From: Caballeronia glathei | GTDB taxonomy: Bacteria > Pseudomonadota > Gammaproteobacteria > Burkholderiales > Burkholderiaceae | NCBI RefSeq assembly: GCF_000698595.1 | Contig: NZ_JFHC01000058.1 | Coordinates: 1 to 53,748, forward strand | Length of the DNA stretch: 53,748 nt | Direction: 5' to 3' | Part shown: one piece after another, positions 43,184 to 51,302 of the stretch | How the letters are laid out: every line of letters begins with the position of its first letter | How positions within the stretch are numbered: the stretch's first letter is position 1 | Translations under genes and position numbers: made by a program | Notes under the pieces: generated by a model | Told to the model about the DNA's origin: nothing | The model's input: the letters and a program-made list of their open reading frames with translations, nothing else | The model's database searches: none

Positions 43184-44332
43184 TCACTCAGCGCTGATCG
43201 TCGTCACGGGCACCCACTTGGCGCCCTTTACCTGATAGAGCGTCGAGGTCGGGTGTTTCAGGTCACCGTATGAATCGAACGCAATCTCCCCCGTGATGCC
43301 CTCGTACTGGGTCGTTCGCAGCGCAGGCATGAACACCTCGGGTTTTGCCGAATTCGCCTGCTTCATTGCGTTGATCGCCACCCAGGCACAGTCATACGCA
43401 AATGGCGCATAAGTCAGCGTGTCGGCGCCGAATCGCTTCTTGAATTTTTCCGCGAATACTTTGCCCTTGGGAAGCGACTCGACGGGTCGTCCGTACTCCC
43501 ACGCCATTGCGCCTTCAGCAGCACTGCCCGCAACGCCGATAAAAATGCTGTCGGCGATGCCGCCGCTTCCCACGAACTGTGTTCGCATGCCGAGCTGCCT
43601 CATCCGCCTGGTCAATAGCGCGGCCTGGTTGTCAAGGCCGGCAAAGAAGAGGAGGTCGGCATTCGCCGCCTTGATGTTCGTGAGTTGCGCGTTGAATTCG
43701 ACAGCCTTGTCGTTGGTGTACTCCGACGCAACGATGTGGCCGCCCGCCGCGACCACGGCCTTCTTGAATTCATCTGCGGCGCCCTGGCCAAACGCTGTGC
43801 GGTCGTCCATGACTGCAATGCGCTGCGCCTTGGTGACCGTTACCGCGTACTTTCCTGCATTCCCGGAGTTCTGTGCGTCGGTGGCGATGATGCGGAACAC
43901 GTTCTTCAGGCCTTGCCGGGTGATAGCCGGATTCGTGGCAGCGGGGTCTATCAATGGGATACCGGCCTTGGCGAATATTGGCGAAGCGGGTAGCGCAACT
44001 CCGGAGTTGTAGTAGCCCACCACCGCCACCACCCCCTCGTCGACCAGCTTCTGCGCCACCTGCACGCCAATGCGAGGATCGCCCTGGTCGTTGACGGAAT
44101 TCAACTCGAAGCGCACCTCCTCTCCGCCCAACTTGATGCGCTGGGCATTCGCTTCTTCAATGGCAAGTCGAACACCATTCTCGATGTCCTTCCCGTTAGC
44201 GGCTCCGGCGCCGGTCAGCGGAGCCGACACGCCAATCTTCACGACCTGCTGTGCAACGGACGGGTTGCTCGCAAGTGACATCGCGACGGCAGCCAGCCCG
44301 ACGGCGAGAAATTTTCTTGAAGTGTTAAGCAT
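43184..44332 (-). CDS. branched-chain amino acid ABC transporter substrate-binding protein (LivK-type)
   Basis: The protein has 382 residues. A signal peptide ends SVAQQ, then VVKIGVSAPLTGAGAANGKD opens the periplasmic binding protein type I fold. It continues with ENGVRLAIEEANAQRIKLGG, DQGDPRIGVQVAQKLVDEG, VVAVVGYYNSGVALPASPIF and LTYAPFAYDCAWVAINAMKQ. It binds a branched-chain or other amino acid in the periplasm. No livHMGF genes are in the window, so its permease must lie elsewhere. It lies downstream of the proV-proW-proX genes on the same strand, separated from proX by 137 bases. Confidence 0.87.
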   Translation of the reverse strand: MLNTSRKFLAVGLAAVAMSLASNPSVAQQVVKIGVSAPLTGAGAANGKDIENGVRLAIEEANAQRIKLGGEEVRFELNSVNDQGDPRIGVQVAQKLVDEGVVAVVGYYNSGVALPASPIFAKAGIPLIDPAATNPAITRQGLKNVFRIIATDAQNSGNAGKYAVTVTKAQRIAVMDDRTAFGQGAADEFKKAVVAAGGHIVASEYTNDKAVEFNAQLTNIKAANADLLFFAGLDNQAALLTRRMRQLGMRTQFVGSGGIADSIFIGVAGSAAEGAMAWEYGRPVESLPKGKVFAEKFKKRFGADTLTYAPFAYDCAWVAINAMKQANSAKPEVFMPALRTTQYEGITGEIAFDSYGDLKHPTSTLYQVKGAKWVPVTTISAE

Positions 44333-44445
44333 CGGCTCACTCGAGGTTGAGACCAGAATCGGCGTGGAAGGGCGAACACGCGCTGACTACCGTGATTTCG
44401 CTGACGATGTTTCGTGCATCCGTAACCCTTGCGCGGCATGCCCGG

Positions 44446-44457
44446 ATGCCTAGGCAT
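44446..44457. repeat. perfect 12-bp palindrome between proX and livK
   Basis: ATGCCTAGGCAT is its own reverse complement, 12 bases past the proX stop. Close by, GTACCT...AGGTAC (44476-44495) is another small inverted repeat at the very end of the proX frame. Neither is a terminator. They mark the place where the proX 3' end appears lost. Confidence 0.45.
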
Positions 44458-44469
44458 ACCTCAGGAAAC

Positions 44470-45192
44470 TCAGGCCGGCGTACCTTGTGATCGAGGTACG
44501 TGAATCTGCTCTTCGCCACCCAAAGTACCCTTGGGGTCCTTGAGGTAACGCATCTGCCACTTCTGAAACAGCCAGTGAGGGCTCCAGACCGTGGCCACCA
44601 CCCATTGTTTCGCCTGATAGGCCCGGGTGACCCCGGCCAACATGCCGGCCTCGCTCGACGCCTGCAACTTGTACCCGGACAGGTCATAGGCCTTGATCGT
44701 CTTTTCTGAAGCCTGCATCAGTCCGCCGCCGGGCTCGATGCCCTGAATGGTCGCGTTCAGCTTGCTTTTGACTTCCGGCTTGTTGAGGTCGGATATCGAC
44801 GACAACTCCGACTCGGGAATGTAGATCGGCACCGCCCAGCCGTTCCTGCCGCCGGTGTAGATGACGCCGACGTCTTCCATGTCGTTCTTGTACTTCGTGT
44901 AGTACATGCCGTGAGTAACGGGCAGCCAGCCACCGACCATGATGTCGAGGTCGCCACGCGCGACGCCTTGATACTGGATGCCGATGTCGGCCTGCACGAA
45001 CTGGACCGGTTGTTTCAGGCTTGTTTCGAGCGCGTATTTGGCGACGTTCGCCACGGCCAGGACGTCCGCCCAGTTGGTCACTGCCATCTTGATGGGCTCG
45101 GCCGCGACCGCAGGTCCGCCTCCGACGCCAAGAGCAACGACCGTCGATACTGTCAGCTTCGCCAGAAGCGCCTTAAAAACATTGATCTTCAC
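44470..45192 (-). CDS. proX: glycine betaine/proline-type ABC substrate-binding protein, C-terminally short
   Basis: The protein has 240 residues with a signal peptide cleaved near AVAAE. The OpuAC-type binding fold is seen in EPIKMAVTNWADVLAVANVA, QADIGIQYQGVARGDLDIMV, GGWLPVTHGMYYTKYKND and QWVVATVWSPHWLFQKWQMR. Related proteins continue about 40 residues after the GGEEQIHV stretch; here the chain switches to PRSQGTPA and stops, and no other frame continues the family sequence. The fold may be incomplete. I chose GTG 45192 with GGAG 6 bases upstream; a TTG at 45204 is also in frame. It is last in the proV-proW-proX order. Confidence 0.8.
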   Translation of the reverse strand: MKINVFKALLAKLTVSTVVALGVGGGPAVAAEPIKMAVTNWADVLAVANVAKYALETSLKQPVQFVQADIGIQYQGVARGDLDIMVGGWLPVTHGMYYTKYKNDMEDVGVIYTGGRNGWAVPIYIPESELSSISDLNKPEVKSKLNATIQGIEPGGGLMQASEKTIKAYDLSGYKLQASSEAGMLAGVTRAYQAKQWVVATVWSPHWLFQKWQMRYLKDPKGTLGGEEQIHVPRSQGTPA

Positions 45193-45381
45193 GTGGTACT
45201 CCAAGTCGTTTGAGAAAGGCTCTGGAATGCGGCGGCGGCGGCCGCTGCCACGCAGCGTGTCTGTTGCCAGATCGCTGCGGCCTCCAGGGATAGCGCCATA
45301 CTGTGTTCCGAACCGCTTGCCAATCCCGGTTCGATCGGGAGCATTTCAATGCGGCCGCTTCCGGCCATGGCCGCTCGTGCG

Positions 45382-46263
45382 TCAAGTGCGGGCCACTCCG
45401 TTTGCACCGGCCTTTGCTGCCCGTGATACCCGTTTGGTCTTCCTTGCCTTCACGCCAAAACTTTCCGTGAGGCGGTCGAGTACGATGGCAAGCAACACGA
45501 CTCCGAGACCACCCTCAAAGCCAATTCCGATGTCCAGGCGTTGAATGCCACTCAGCACGTACTCGCCGAGTCCACCGGCGCCAATCATCGATGCAACGAC
45601 AACCATCGAGAGCGCCATCATGATGGTCTGATTCACGCCGGCCATGATTGAAGGCAGTGCGTTCGGCAACTGGATCTTCCAGAGGAGCTGTGCATCGGTG
45701 CTGCCGAATGCGCGCCCGGCTTCCAGCAGTTCCTCGCGGACCTGTCGGATGCCCAGGGTCGTGAGGCGTACGACTGGCGGCATGGCAAACACAATGGTCG
45801 CGATCACGGCCGGGACTCTGCCTAACCCGAACAGAATGACTGCGGGAATCAGATAAACAAACGCGGGCATCGTCTGCATGAAGTCGAGCAGTGAGCGCAG
45901 GATCATTTCCACTCGTTTGTTCCGGGCTCCCCAGATGCCCAGAGGTACGCCGATTACCAGGCTGAAGACCGTGGCCGCGATGACGAGAGCCAGCGTGGAG
46001 ACCGTTTGCGCCCACAGTCCCATGTATTGGATTACCAGGAGCGCCAGGCCGACGAAGACGGAAAAGAAGACTCCGCGCCGCCAGAATGCGAGAGCCATGA
46101 GAATGACGAGCATGGCAACGAACGGGACCGCGGCCAGCCCGTCCTCCAGTAGCTTGACCACGGCTCCGAGCGCGGCAGAGAAGGCATCGAACCCGCCCCG
46201 GAAATGCTGAAAGAGAAAATTGACCGCATCTTCTGCGAACTTCCCGATGACTGATGAGTTCAT
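45382..46263 (-). CDS. proW: glycine betaine ABC transporter permease
   Basis: The protein has 293 residues with about six membrane spans, including FVAMLVILMALAFWRRGVFF and TVSTLALVIAATVFSLVIGV. The permease coupling motif is GIRQVREELLEAGRAFGSTD, followed by AQLLWKIQLPNALPSIMAGV. The family imports osmoprotectants with ProV and ProX. Its ATG overlaps the proV stop by 4 bases (ATGA), so ProV and ProW are translated together. A 189-base gap separates it from proX. Confidence 0.9.
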   Translation of the reverse strand: MNSSVIGKFAEDAVNFLFQHFRGGFDAFSAALGAVVKLLEDGLAAVPFVAMLVILMALAFWRRGVFFSVFVGLALLVIQYMGLWAQTVSTLALVIAATVFSLVIGVPLGIWGARNKRVEMILRSLLDFMQTMPAFVYLIPAVILFGLGRVPAVIATIVFAMPPVVRLTTLGIRQVREELLEAGRAFGSTDAQLLWKIQLPNALPSIMAGVNQTIMMALSMVVVASMIGAGGLGEYVLSGIQRLDIGIGFEGGLGVVLLAIVLDRLTESFGVKARKTKRVSRAAKAGANGVART

Positions 46264-47558
46264 GCTGCTCTCCGTTCCATGACTTGCTTGAGAATCGTCC
46301 GGCAGGACACTACGCCCGCGAGTTGCCCCGCCGCGTCAGTGACGGGTACGTCGTGTTCCTGGCTCAATGCAATGGCAGCGAGCTGATGCAGGTCCGCATC
46401 CAGCGGAACGGCATTCACGTCACCCAGCAACGCTTCCCGGACGGGACGCTTGCCAGTCTTGTGCAGCGATGCCGGCGTGACACAACCCTGGTACCGGCCC
46501 GATTCGTCGCAGACATAGCCGCACTCGACGCCGCTGTCGATGAGTTGATTCAGGTAACGCTCGGAGGGCGTAGCGACGTCACAAGAGATCCGTCCCCGGT
46601 CGACGCCGGTCATGAGGCTGGAAGCCTTGAGAAACCGGGAAACGTCCACGTTGCGGAAGAAGTCGCGTACGTACGCGTCCGCGGGCGACTGGATAAGCTC
46701 TGCCGGCGTGCCGACCTGAATCAGGCAGCCATCCTTCATGATGCCGATTCGCCCACCAATCTTGATGGCTTCTTCAATGTCATGCGAAATGAAGACGATC
46801 GTCCGCTGCTCTTCCTTCTGAAGCCGCAGAAGCTCGTTCTGCATTTCGAACCTGATCAGGGGATCGAGCGCGGAGAACGCCTCGTCCATCAAGAGCACCG
46901 AAGGATTCACTGCGAGCGCGCGTGCGAGGCCGACCCGCTGCTGCATGCCGCCGGACAGTTCGCTCGGAAGCAGCTTTTCGTAGGAGCCGAGGCCAACTCG
47001 CGTCAGCGCAGCACGCGCGACTTCGTACCGCTCGGCCTTCTTCAGGCCGGCCACTTCCAGTCCATACGCGATGTTGTCGAGCACCGTGCGGTTGGGCAGA
47101 AGCGCGAACGACTGGAACACCATCGCCATCTTCTTGCGACGCACACCCCGCAGCTCGGGCGTGGACATCGGCGCAATGTCGCGCCCCTCGAGAATGACCT
47201 GGCCGGAGGTCGGTTCAATCAGCCGATTGAGCAGACGAACGAGCGTCGACTTACCGGAGCCGGAAAGGCCCATCACGACGAAAATCTCGCCCGCCTTGAC
47301 GCTGAGACTGACGTCATTGACTGCCACCATGTTGCCGGTCTGCTCGAAGATTTCGTTCCGGCCAAGACCCTGCTTCATCAGCTCGGCGGCACGCTCGGGC
47401 TTGGGCCCGAAGATTTTCGACAGATTCCTGACCGTTAGAATATCGGTCCCGGTAGCTGCCACGGGTTTCGCTGCCGACGCAACAGCTTCCGCGATTGCGC
47501 CCGGGTGTACCACGTCTTCCGGCGCGAACGTCAGGTTTGGGGTCATTCTGTCATCCAA
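46260..47558 (-). CDS. proV: glycine betaine ABC transporter ATP-binding protein with CBS domains
   Basis: The protein has 432 residues. A Walker A motif (VVMGLSGSGKST), the signature LSGGMQQRVGLARALA, the Walker B motif VLLMDEAFSALD and the switch His in IVFISHDIEEAIKIG are all present. Residues about 315-430 form a tandem CBS module (GQLAGVVSCRTILKQVM near the end), which in this family senses ionic strength and gates transport. Starts at 47558 or 47546 are possible; GGA precedes the second. It is the first gene of the operon. Confidence 0.93.
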   Translation of the reverse strand: MDDRMTPNLTFAPEDVVHPGAIAEAVASAAKPVAATGTDILTVRNLSKIFGPKPERAAELMKQGLGRNEIFEQTGNMVAVNDVSLSVKAGEIFVVMGLSGSGKSTLVRLLNRLIEPTSGQVILEGRDIAPMSTPELRGVRRKKMAMVFQSFALLPNRTVLDNIAYGLEVAGLKKAERYEVARAALTRVGLGSYEKLLPSELSGGMQQRVGLARALAVNPSVLLMDEAFSALDPLIRFEMQNELLRLQKEEQRTIVFISHDIEEAIKIGGRIGIMKDGCLIQVGTPAELIQSPADAYVRDFFRNVDVSRFLKASSLMTGVDRGRISCDVATPSERYLNQLIDSGVECGYVCDESGRYQGCVTPASLHKTGKRPVREALLGDVNAVPLDADLHQLAAIALSQEHDVPVTDAAGQLAGVVSCRTILKQVMERRAA

Positions 47559-48300
47559 GCTGGCAAGTTCAAGAAATTGAAGCCCGCGACCTACTGGCCT
47601 TCACACGGACCCTGCGCACCACGGTCTCGTTTGCGTCGGGCCCGGCTCGCTTCCAGCTTCATCACTGAATCGGAGTACGGGAGTCGAGGCGCTGTGCTAC
47701 GAGACGTTCAAGTCGCACAAGTCACCGATTCTGGCGCGATATGTAGAACATTCGTGTCCAGAATTTGAGGATCGTCGGTGCTTAATGCATGGATTGCAGC
47801 GTATCAAGCCAAATCGACCTCTCCAGCTACATTTTGTGCGCCCTTTCCCATACTTCTGGTAATGCAAGGCGCCGGTGCAGCGTTCGCCGAAAAGGAGCGT
47901 GAAAAGGAAGATGCTCGCGGCGCCAGCATTGGCGCGGGTTCGCGGCGGAACGAGCGCGATATCGAGGCGTTGCAAAGCGTTCGCCGCGATTTCCCAAGGC
48001 ATGCCGCATAGGGAATGTCCCAAGTCAGGCGCGTTACGCATGACTTTTTCGGCAAGCGGCCTCATCGCATGCGGGCATTTCACGACGTCGTTGAATGCTG
48101 AAGTTCGCGTGAGCAGCATCAACTCCGGTGGGGTTCGCGACTATTCGCGCGCAGCCCCGCGAGACATTTCACAACGATAGGGATTGGAAAGCAGGCAGGC
48201 GCATTGATACCCGCGAGCCCGCGTGAAAGCTGGCGCGCAGAAGGTTCGCGAGATGGTGACGATGGTGATGATGAACCGAGCGTTGCCGGGAACCACGGCT
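47559..48300. other. 742-base gap between proV and the selC fragment
   Basis: It should hold the proV promoter. Several open frames of 80-140 codons on both strands carry no recognisable domain and no ribosome-binding site. The region is chromosomal flank of the integrated element. Confidence 0.35.
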
Positions 48301-48367
48301 TGGCGGAAGGCAGCAGGAGTCGAACCTACCTGGGAGCGGCTGACGCCCCCAACTGGGTTTGAAGCCC
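48301..48367 (-). tRNA. selC: 3' fragment of tRNA-Sec (selC); attachment-site copy
   Basis: Read on the reverse strand, 48367-48301 matches selenocysteine tRNA from the anticodon arm to the encoded CCA: GGGCTTCAAACCC with anticodon TCA, then the long variable arm, GGTTCGACTCC of the T arm and CTGCCTTCCGCCA of the acceptor end. The 5' part (acceptor strand GGAAGGCAG, D arm) is absent; the bases before the anticodon are unrelated. So this is not a working tRNA but the segment displaced when an element recombined inside selC. The tyrosine integrase gene lies 125 bases away. The intact tRNA should stand at the other end of the element. Confidence 0.8.
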
Positions 48368-48492
48368 GAAGACGCTGTACGTATACACACTTGACCGGCT
48401 TGAAACCCGCTACGGCAAGCGGCTTCTTTGCTTCGTCAATGCTGTTGATGCGTACAGTTCTTAACCGTGCGAAGGCAGAAAAACACACACCT

Positions 48493-49485
48493 CTATTTCC
48501 CCTTTCCGATCTTACTGACCGCCTCTGCCAAACGATCCGTAACCAGATGGGCGTAACGCTTGGTCGACGCTGGCGTTTTGTGCCCGAGGACGCCTCCCAC
48601 AGTGTACAGATCGATGCCGGCGTTAATCATTTCCGACGCTGCGCTGTGCCGCAGATCATGAAACCTTAGATCGGGATAACCGGCCTTGGCTCGCGCCTTG
48701 TTCCACTCGTCCTTCAGTTTGCTTGGCCTGATCGTGAACCTGATGCGCCGCGCGATGACCGCAATCCTTGGGTGAATTGGCACAAGCCGGGGGCGCCCGT
48801 TTTTTGTCGTGCTGAGCGAGTAACCTTCTCGCGTCACGGCTGCCCTTAAAATCTCGCTAAGGCGCATGCCGGAATAGAAGGCAACGCGGATTGCCGCCCT
48901 AGTTTCGCGATGCGTGCATGCCCTGGCGATCTGCAACATTTCGCGCCGTCCCTTATAAATGTGACGCTCGTTGCTGAATTTCGGAATTACCAACTTGCCG
49001 GTCTCGTCGTGGGCGACCTTTCCTTTCTTGTGAGCATATTTGATCGCGGCGCGGATGTAGCCAAGCGTGTTGCTGATCGTCTTGTCATTCATGGGCTTTT
49101 TGGGGTTGCCGCTTCGATCAACACTTGCCCGCATATATCCCGTGAATCGGACTGACCACTCGTACAAATCTAGTGCGTCTTGATCCTCATACTCGGCCGC
49201 GTATTTTTCCATTACCTGAGACCGAGTGGTGAAATCCTTCCAGCCGGACCCTTCGTCCTGAAAGTGAAGCCTGACGCATTCGCCGATTGTGACGACCGGC
49301 TTTTTGATGCCGGTCTCTACGGCGTAGACTTCTGCGTCCCACTGGCGGCCAAGCTTATCCGCTTCTGCCGCAGAAAGTCCCGCAGGGATGACCTTGGTTT
49401 TTCGGACACGCTTGCCTTCGATGACACGCTCGAACGTCCACCTGTAGCGCCTGCGGCCATTTTTGGTAATGGTTTCGATTGGCAT
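48493..49485 (-). CDS. int: tyrosine-type site-specific integrase
   Basis: The protein has 330 residues. The N-terminal strands bind arm-type DNA (GRRRYRWTFERVIEGKRVRK), a helical core-binding domain spans about 68-160, and the catalytic domain has Arg208 (YSGMRLSEIL), Lys228 (TTKNGRPR), His276 and Arg279 (HDLRH), His302 (LGHKT) and the nucleophile Tyr311 (KRYAHL). All catalytic residues are in place, so it should be active. It catalyses integration and, with an excisionase, excision at the adjacent selC fragment. Its 5' end overlaps the excisionase-like gene. Confidence 0.95.
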   Translation of the reverse strand: MPIETITKNGRRRYRWTFERVIEGKRVRKTKVIPAGLSAAEADKLGRQWDAEVYAVETGIKKPVVTIGECVRLHFQDEGSGWKDFTTRSQVMEKYAAEYEDQDALDLYEWSVRFTGYMRASVDRSGNPKKPMNDKTISNTLGYIRAAIKYAHKKGKVAHDETGKLVIPKFSNERHIYKGRREMLQIARACTHRETRAAIRVAFYSGMRLSEILRAAVTREGYSLSTTKNGRPRLVPIHPRIAVIARRIRFTIRPSKLKDEWNKARAKAGYPDLRFHDLRHSAASEMINAGIDLYTVGGVLGHKTPASTKRYAHLVTDRLAEAVSKIGKGK

Positions 49486-49658
49486 GATGCGAGGAACCTA
49501 TAAAGCGAGTCAAGATCGTAGACGTAAGTTTTGTGACCGAGCCTGAAGCGCTGAATTATCGAGCACGTCCGGTCGATGCGGCTGATGTTTGCGTACGGTA
49601 CGCCAAGGATTGCGGCGGCCTCTTTCGCGCTTACGCGCTTTCCCGCGGCGATGCTCAT
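49317..49658 (-). CDS. excisionase-like MerR-type DNA-binding protein
   Basis: The protein has 113 residues. The N-terminal 55 residues form a small helix-turn-helix with recognition strand (KRVSAKEAAAILGVPYANIS, FRLGHKTYVYDLDSLYRFL), as in phage excisionases and MerR-type heads. GGAGAAGGAG stands just before ATG 49658. The reading frame overlaps the first 169 bases of the integrase gene in another frame, so the last 55 residues are constrained by integrase coding. It could direct excision or repress int; the position next to int favours the former. Confidence 0.6.
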   Translation of the reverse strand: MSIAAGKRVSAKEAAAILGVPYANISRIDRTCSIIQRFRLGHKTYVYDLDSLYRFLASCQSKPLPKMAAGATGGRSSVSSKASVSEKPRSSLRDFLRQKRISLAASGTQKSTP

Positions 49659-49993
49659 CTCTCCTTCTCCCAATGTCTGCATGCTGGCGACCGAAACAAT
49701 ATGTCGCTGCCTGGACCCCCCGTCCAAACTGATCTCATGAGCGCACACTTCCGATACGTGCCTGCAGTATTGCCACTCACCCTGACGGCATGCTCGCAAC
49801 TCTTGCATGTCTCGCCCGCGGGGCCAGTTCCGGGCGGCGCCGCATACCCGTTCGGCCTTGTCGGCTTGCGCACACCCTTCGCCTCGCTAACTTCTATCAC
49901 GACCGTCTCGCCGAACAGATCGATAACCTCTCGTCGCTCCATGTCGAACTCCCTCGCGGTCACCCGCAATATTCGTTCAAGTGCTGCGGTCAT
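49655..49993 (-). CDS. small Cys-rich phage protein
   Basis: The protein has 112 residues. The N-terminal half is helical with ERREVIDLFGETVVIEVSEA. The C-terminal half has a probable zinc site, CKSCEHAVRVSGNTAGTYRK-C-ALM followed by SPACRHWEKE. The family and function are unknown to me. Its stop overlaps the start of the excisionase-like gene (ATGA), and its own start overlaps the stop of the preceding gene in the same way. Confidence 0.65.
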   Translation of the reverse strand: MTAALERILRVTAREFDMERREVIDLFGETVVIEVSEAKGVRKPTRPNGYAAPPGTGPAGETCKSCEHAVRVSGNTAGTYRKCALMRSVWTGGPGSDILFRSPACRHWEKER

Positions 49994-50262
49994 GCGTGGC
50001 GTCTGTCCGGAAACGGAATCTTCGCCCGGTGCGCCACGCTGGGACGATCCTGGCCGACGTCTGCAAACTTGCAAATCGGGTATGTCCGACGAACTTCGGC
50101 AAGGTTGAATTCCACGTGCGGACACCCGACCCACTCGAACACCGCCTTTCGCAGCCGGTTCCGATAAACCCTGACAATCCCTGTGTGGATCCAGTCGATC
50201 ACTTGCTCACCCCAAACTGGTTCCTCGTACGCTTGGCAGAAAACAACGTAGCTGGTGCTCAC
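49990..50262 (-). CDS. small phage protein, unknown
   Basis: The protein has 90 residues and starts at GTG 50262, which overlaps the stop of the HD-domain gene, with GGGAG upstream. It has tryptophan- and aromatic-rich segments (EEPVWGEQVIDWIHTGIVRV, KAVFEWVGCPHVEF) and no recognisable domain. It is a member of the coupled int operon. Confidence 0.6.
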   Translation of the reverse strand: MSTSYVVFCQAYEEPVWGEQVIDWIHTGIVRVYRNRLRKAVFEWVGCPHVEFNLAEVRRTYPICKFADVGQDRPSVAHRAKIPFPDRRHA

Positions 50263-50771
50263 GACTGCACTCCCGCCTGAGCGCTCGCAATTTCCACGAG
50301 CCTCGGATCAGCCCTCGTCAGCACGTCCAGAAGCAGACGCTTTTCCTCGAGGTACGTCACGGCGAACTTCGGATCGTGTTTCACGATGCTCGACGTGTTG
50401 CTGATCAGGTCGGCGCATTTGATCGTCTGCACCCATGCCGGCGCCGCTGCGAGCCGGGCCCGAGAGGCGGCCTTGCGCTCGGCACGGTTTCCAAATTCCA
50501 GATCGGAAAGCATCACGACGCCAGCAGCGACGATCTCGCCAAACTCGCTCCGCAAGTGCGCCGACGAAACACCCTGATCTTCGATGCAGTCGTGCAACCA
50601 GGCGACGGCTACCATCGTGCTTGGGTGGGTCTCTTCGTGGGGCCATCCAAGTGCCGCCACGATCCCGGCGACCTCTGCCAGATGGTCGACGTACGGATTG
50701 CCGGTATATTTTCGGACCTGATTCTTATGCGCCTCCCGTGCGAACTGCATTGCCTTGAATGCGATGCTCAC
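50259..50771 (-). CDS. HD-domain phosphohydrolase, small alarmone hydrolase-like
   Basis: The protein has 170 residues with the RelA/SpoT-type HD arrangement: His30 in NPYVDHLAEVAGIV, His60-Asp61 and Glu64-Asp65 in AWLHDCIEDQG, and Asp121 with Asn125 in IKCADLISNTSSIV. This matches the metal- and substrate-binding pattern of MESH1-like (p)ppGpp hydrolases. There is no synthetase domain. The start is a GTG at 50771 with GAGGAGG 7-8 bases upstream. It overlaps both neighbouring genes by 4 bases. It may hydrolyse (p)ppGpp or another nucleotide during phage growth; that role is inferred. Confidence 0.75.
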   Translation of the reverse strand: MSIAFKAMQFAREAHKNQVRKYTGNPYVDHLAEVAGIVAALGWPHEETHPSTMVAVAWLHDCIEDQGVSSAHLRSEFGEIVAAGVVMLSDLEFGNRAERKAASRARLAAAPAWVQTIKCADLISNTSSIVKHDPKFAVTYLEEKRLLLDVLTRADPRLVEIASAQAGVQS

Positions 50772-51001
50772 AGTTTCACCTCCTCGTATTCGCTTTTCAC
50801 CGAGCATTCGGTCGAGTGGTGCCGCTGCATAATGATCCGCACGCCGTGGCCTATGTCGATCGGTCGCCCGTTGGCTTCGATAAGCCGGCTGGAATAATGG
50901 GTTCCGCCGAGCTGGGCGACCAAGTTCTCCCAGAACTCGACATCCCACTTCAGAGCGTGCAGTTGATCGTGATTGATCTCTACCAATGTGCGGATACTCA
51001 T
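50768..51001 (-). CDS. small phage protein, unknown
   Basis: The protein has 77 residues, mostly helix then strands (TLVEINHDQLHALKWDVEFW, SRLIEANGRPIDIGHGVRII). ATG 51001 has AGGA 6 bases upstream; an in-frame ATG at 51019 has none. It is the first gene of the leftward coupled run and overlaps the HD gene by 4 bases. Confidence 0.6.
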   Translation of the reverse strand: MSIRTLVEINHDQLHALKWDVEFWENLVAQLGGTHYSSRLIEANGRPIDIGHGVRIIMQRHHSTECSVKSEYEEVKL

Positions 51002-51046
51002 AAAAAATCCTGTTTTCATTTCGGATTAAATTTTTCCCGTTGCGCC

Positions 51047-51059
51047 CCTAAAGTTTAGG
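51047..51059. promoter_or_regulatory. candidate phage operator between divergent genes
   Basis: CCTAAA-G-TTTAGG is an exact 6-bp inverted repeat in an AT-rich divergent gap (51002-51081). It could bind a small phage repressor controlling the leftward int operon and the rightward small genes. Confidence 0.35.
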
Positions 51060-51081
51060 TTCGCGCCGCCGATACAGCGGC

Positions 51082-51279
51082 ATGGACAAATTCGAAGCTA
51101 GAGCCCTCTTCGATTCGGCGAGTGAAATGGCCGATGCGATAGTTACGGCGAAATATGGTTACTGCGATCCCACCGATAAAGTGCACGGCGCCGCGTACGA
51201 CAAAGCCTTTTATGGGCTACTGTCGGAGCACTTCAGTGATATGACGATTCCAGATCTGATGGCGTGGATTGGGTATTAA
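51082..51279 (+). CDS. small phage protein, unknown
   Basis: The protein has 65 residues: DSASEMADAIVTAKYGYCD, then KAFYGLLSEHFSDMTIPDL. It is compact and acidic with no recognisable domain. It is divergent from the leftward operon. The ribosome-binding site is weak. Confidence 0.55.
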   Translation: MDKFEARALFDSASEMADAIVTAKYGYCDPTDKVHGAAYDKAFYGLLSEHFSDMTIPDLMAWIGY

Positions 51280-51302
51280 GTAGATAAATTCCGGCGGGGC
51301 CA

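Noticed and set aside
47697..48122. 141-codon reverse frame upstream of proV
   Set aside because: No similarity to a known family, no ribosome-binding site, and an overlapping forward frame is just as open.
48301..48395. Complete tRNA-Sec gene
   Set aside because: The acceptor 5' strand and D arm that should pair with the 3' end are missing; only the 3' part is present.
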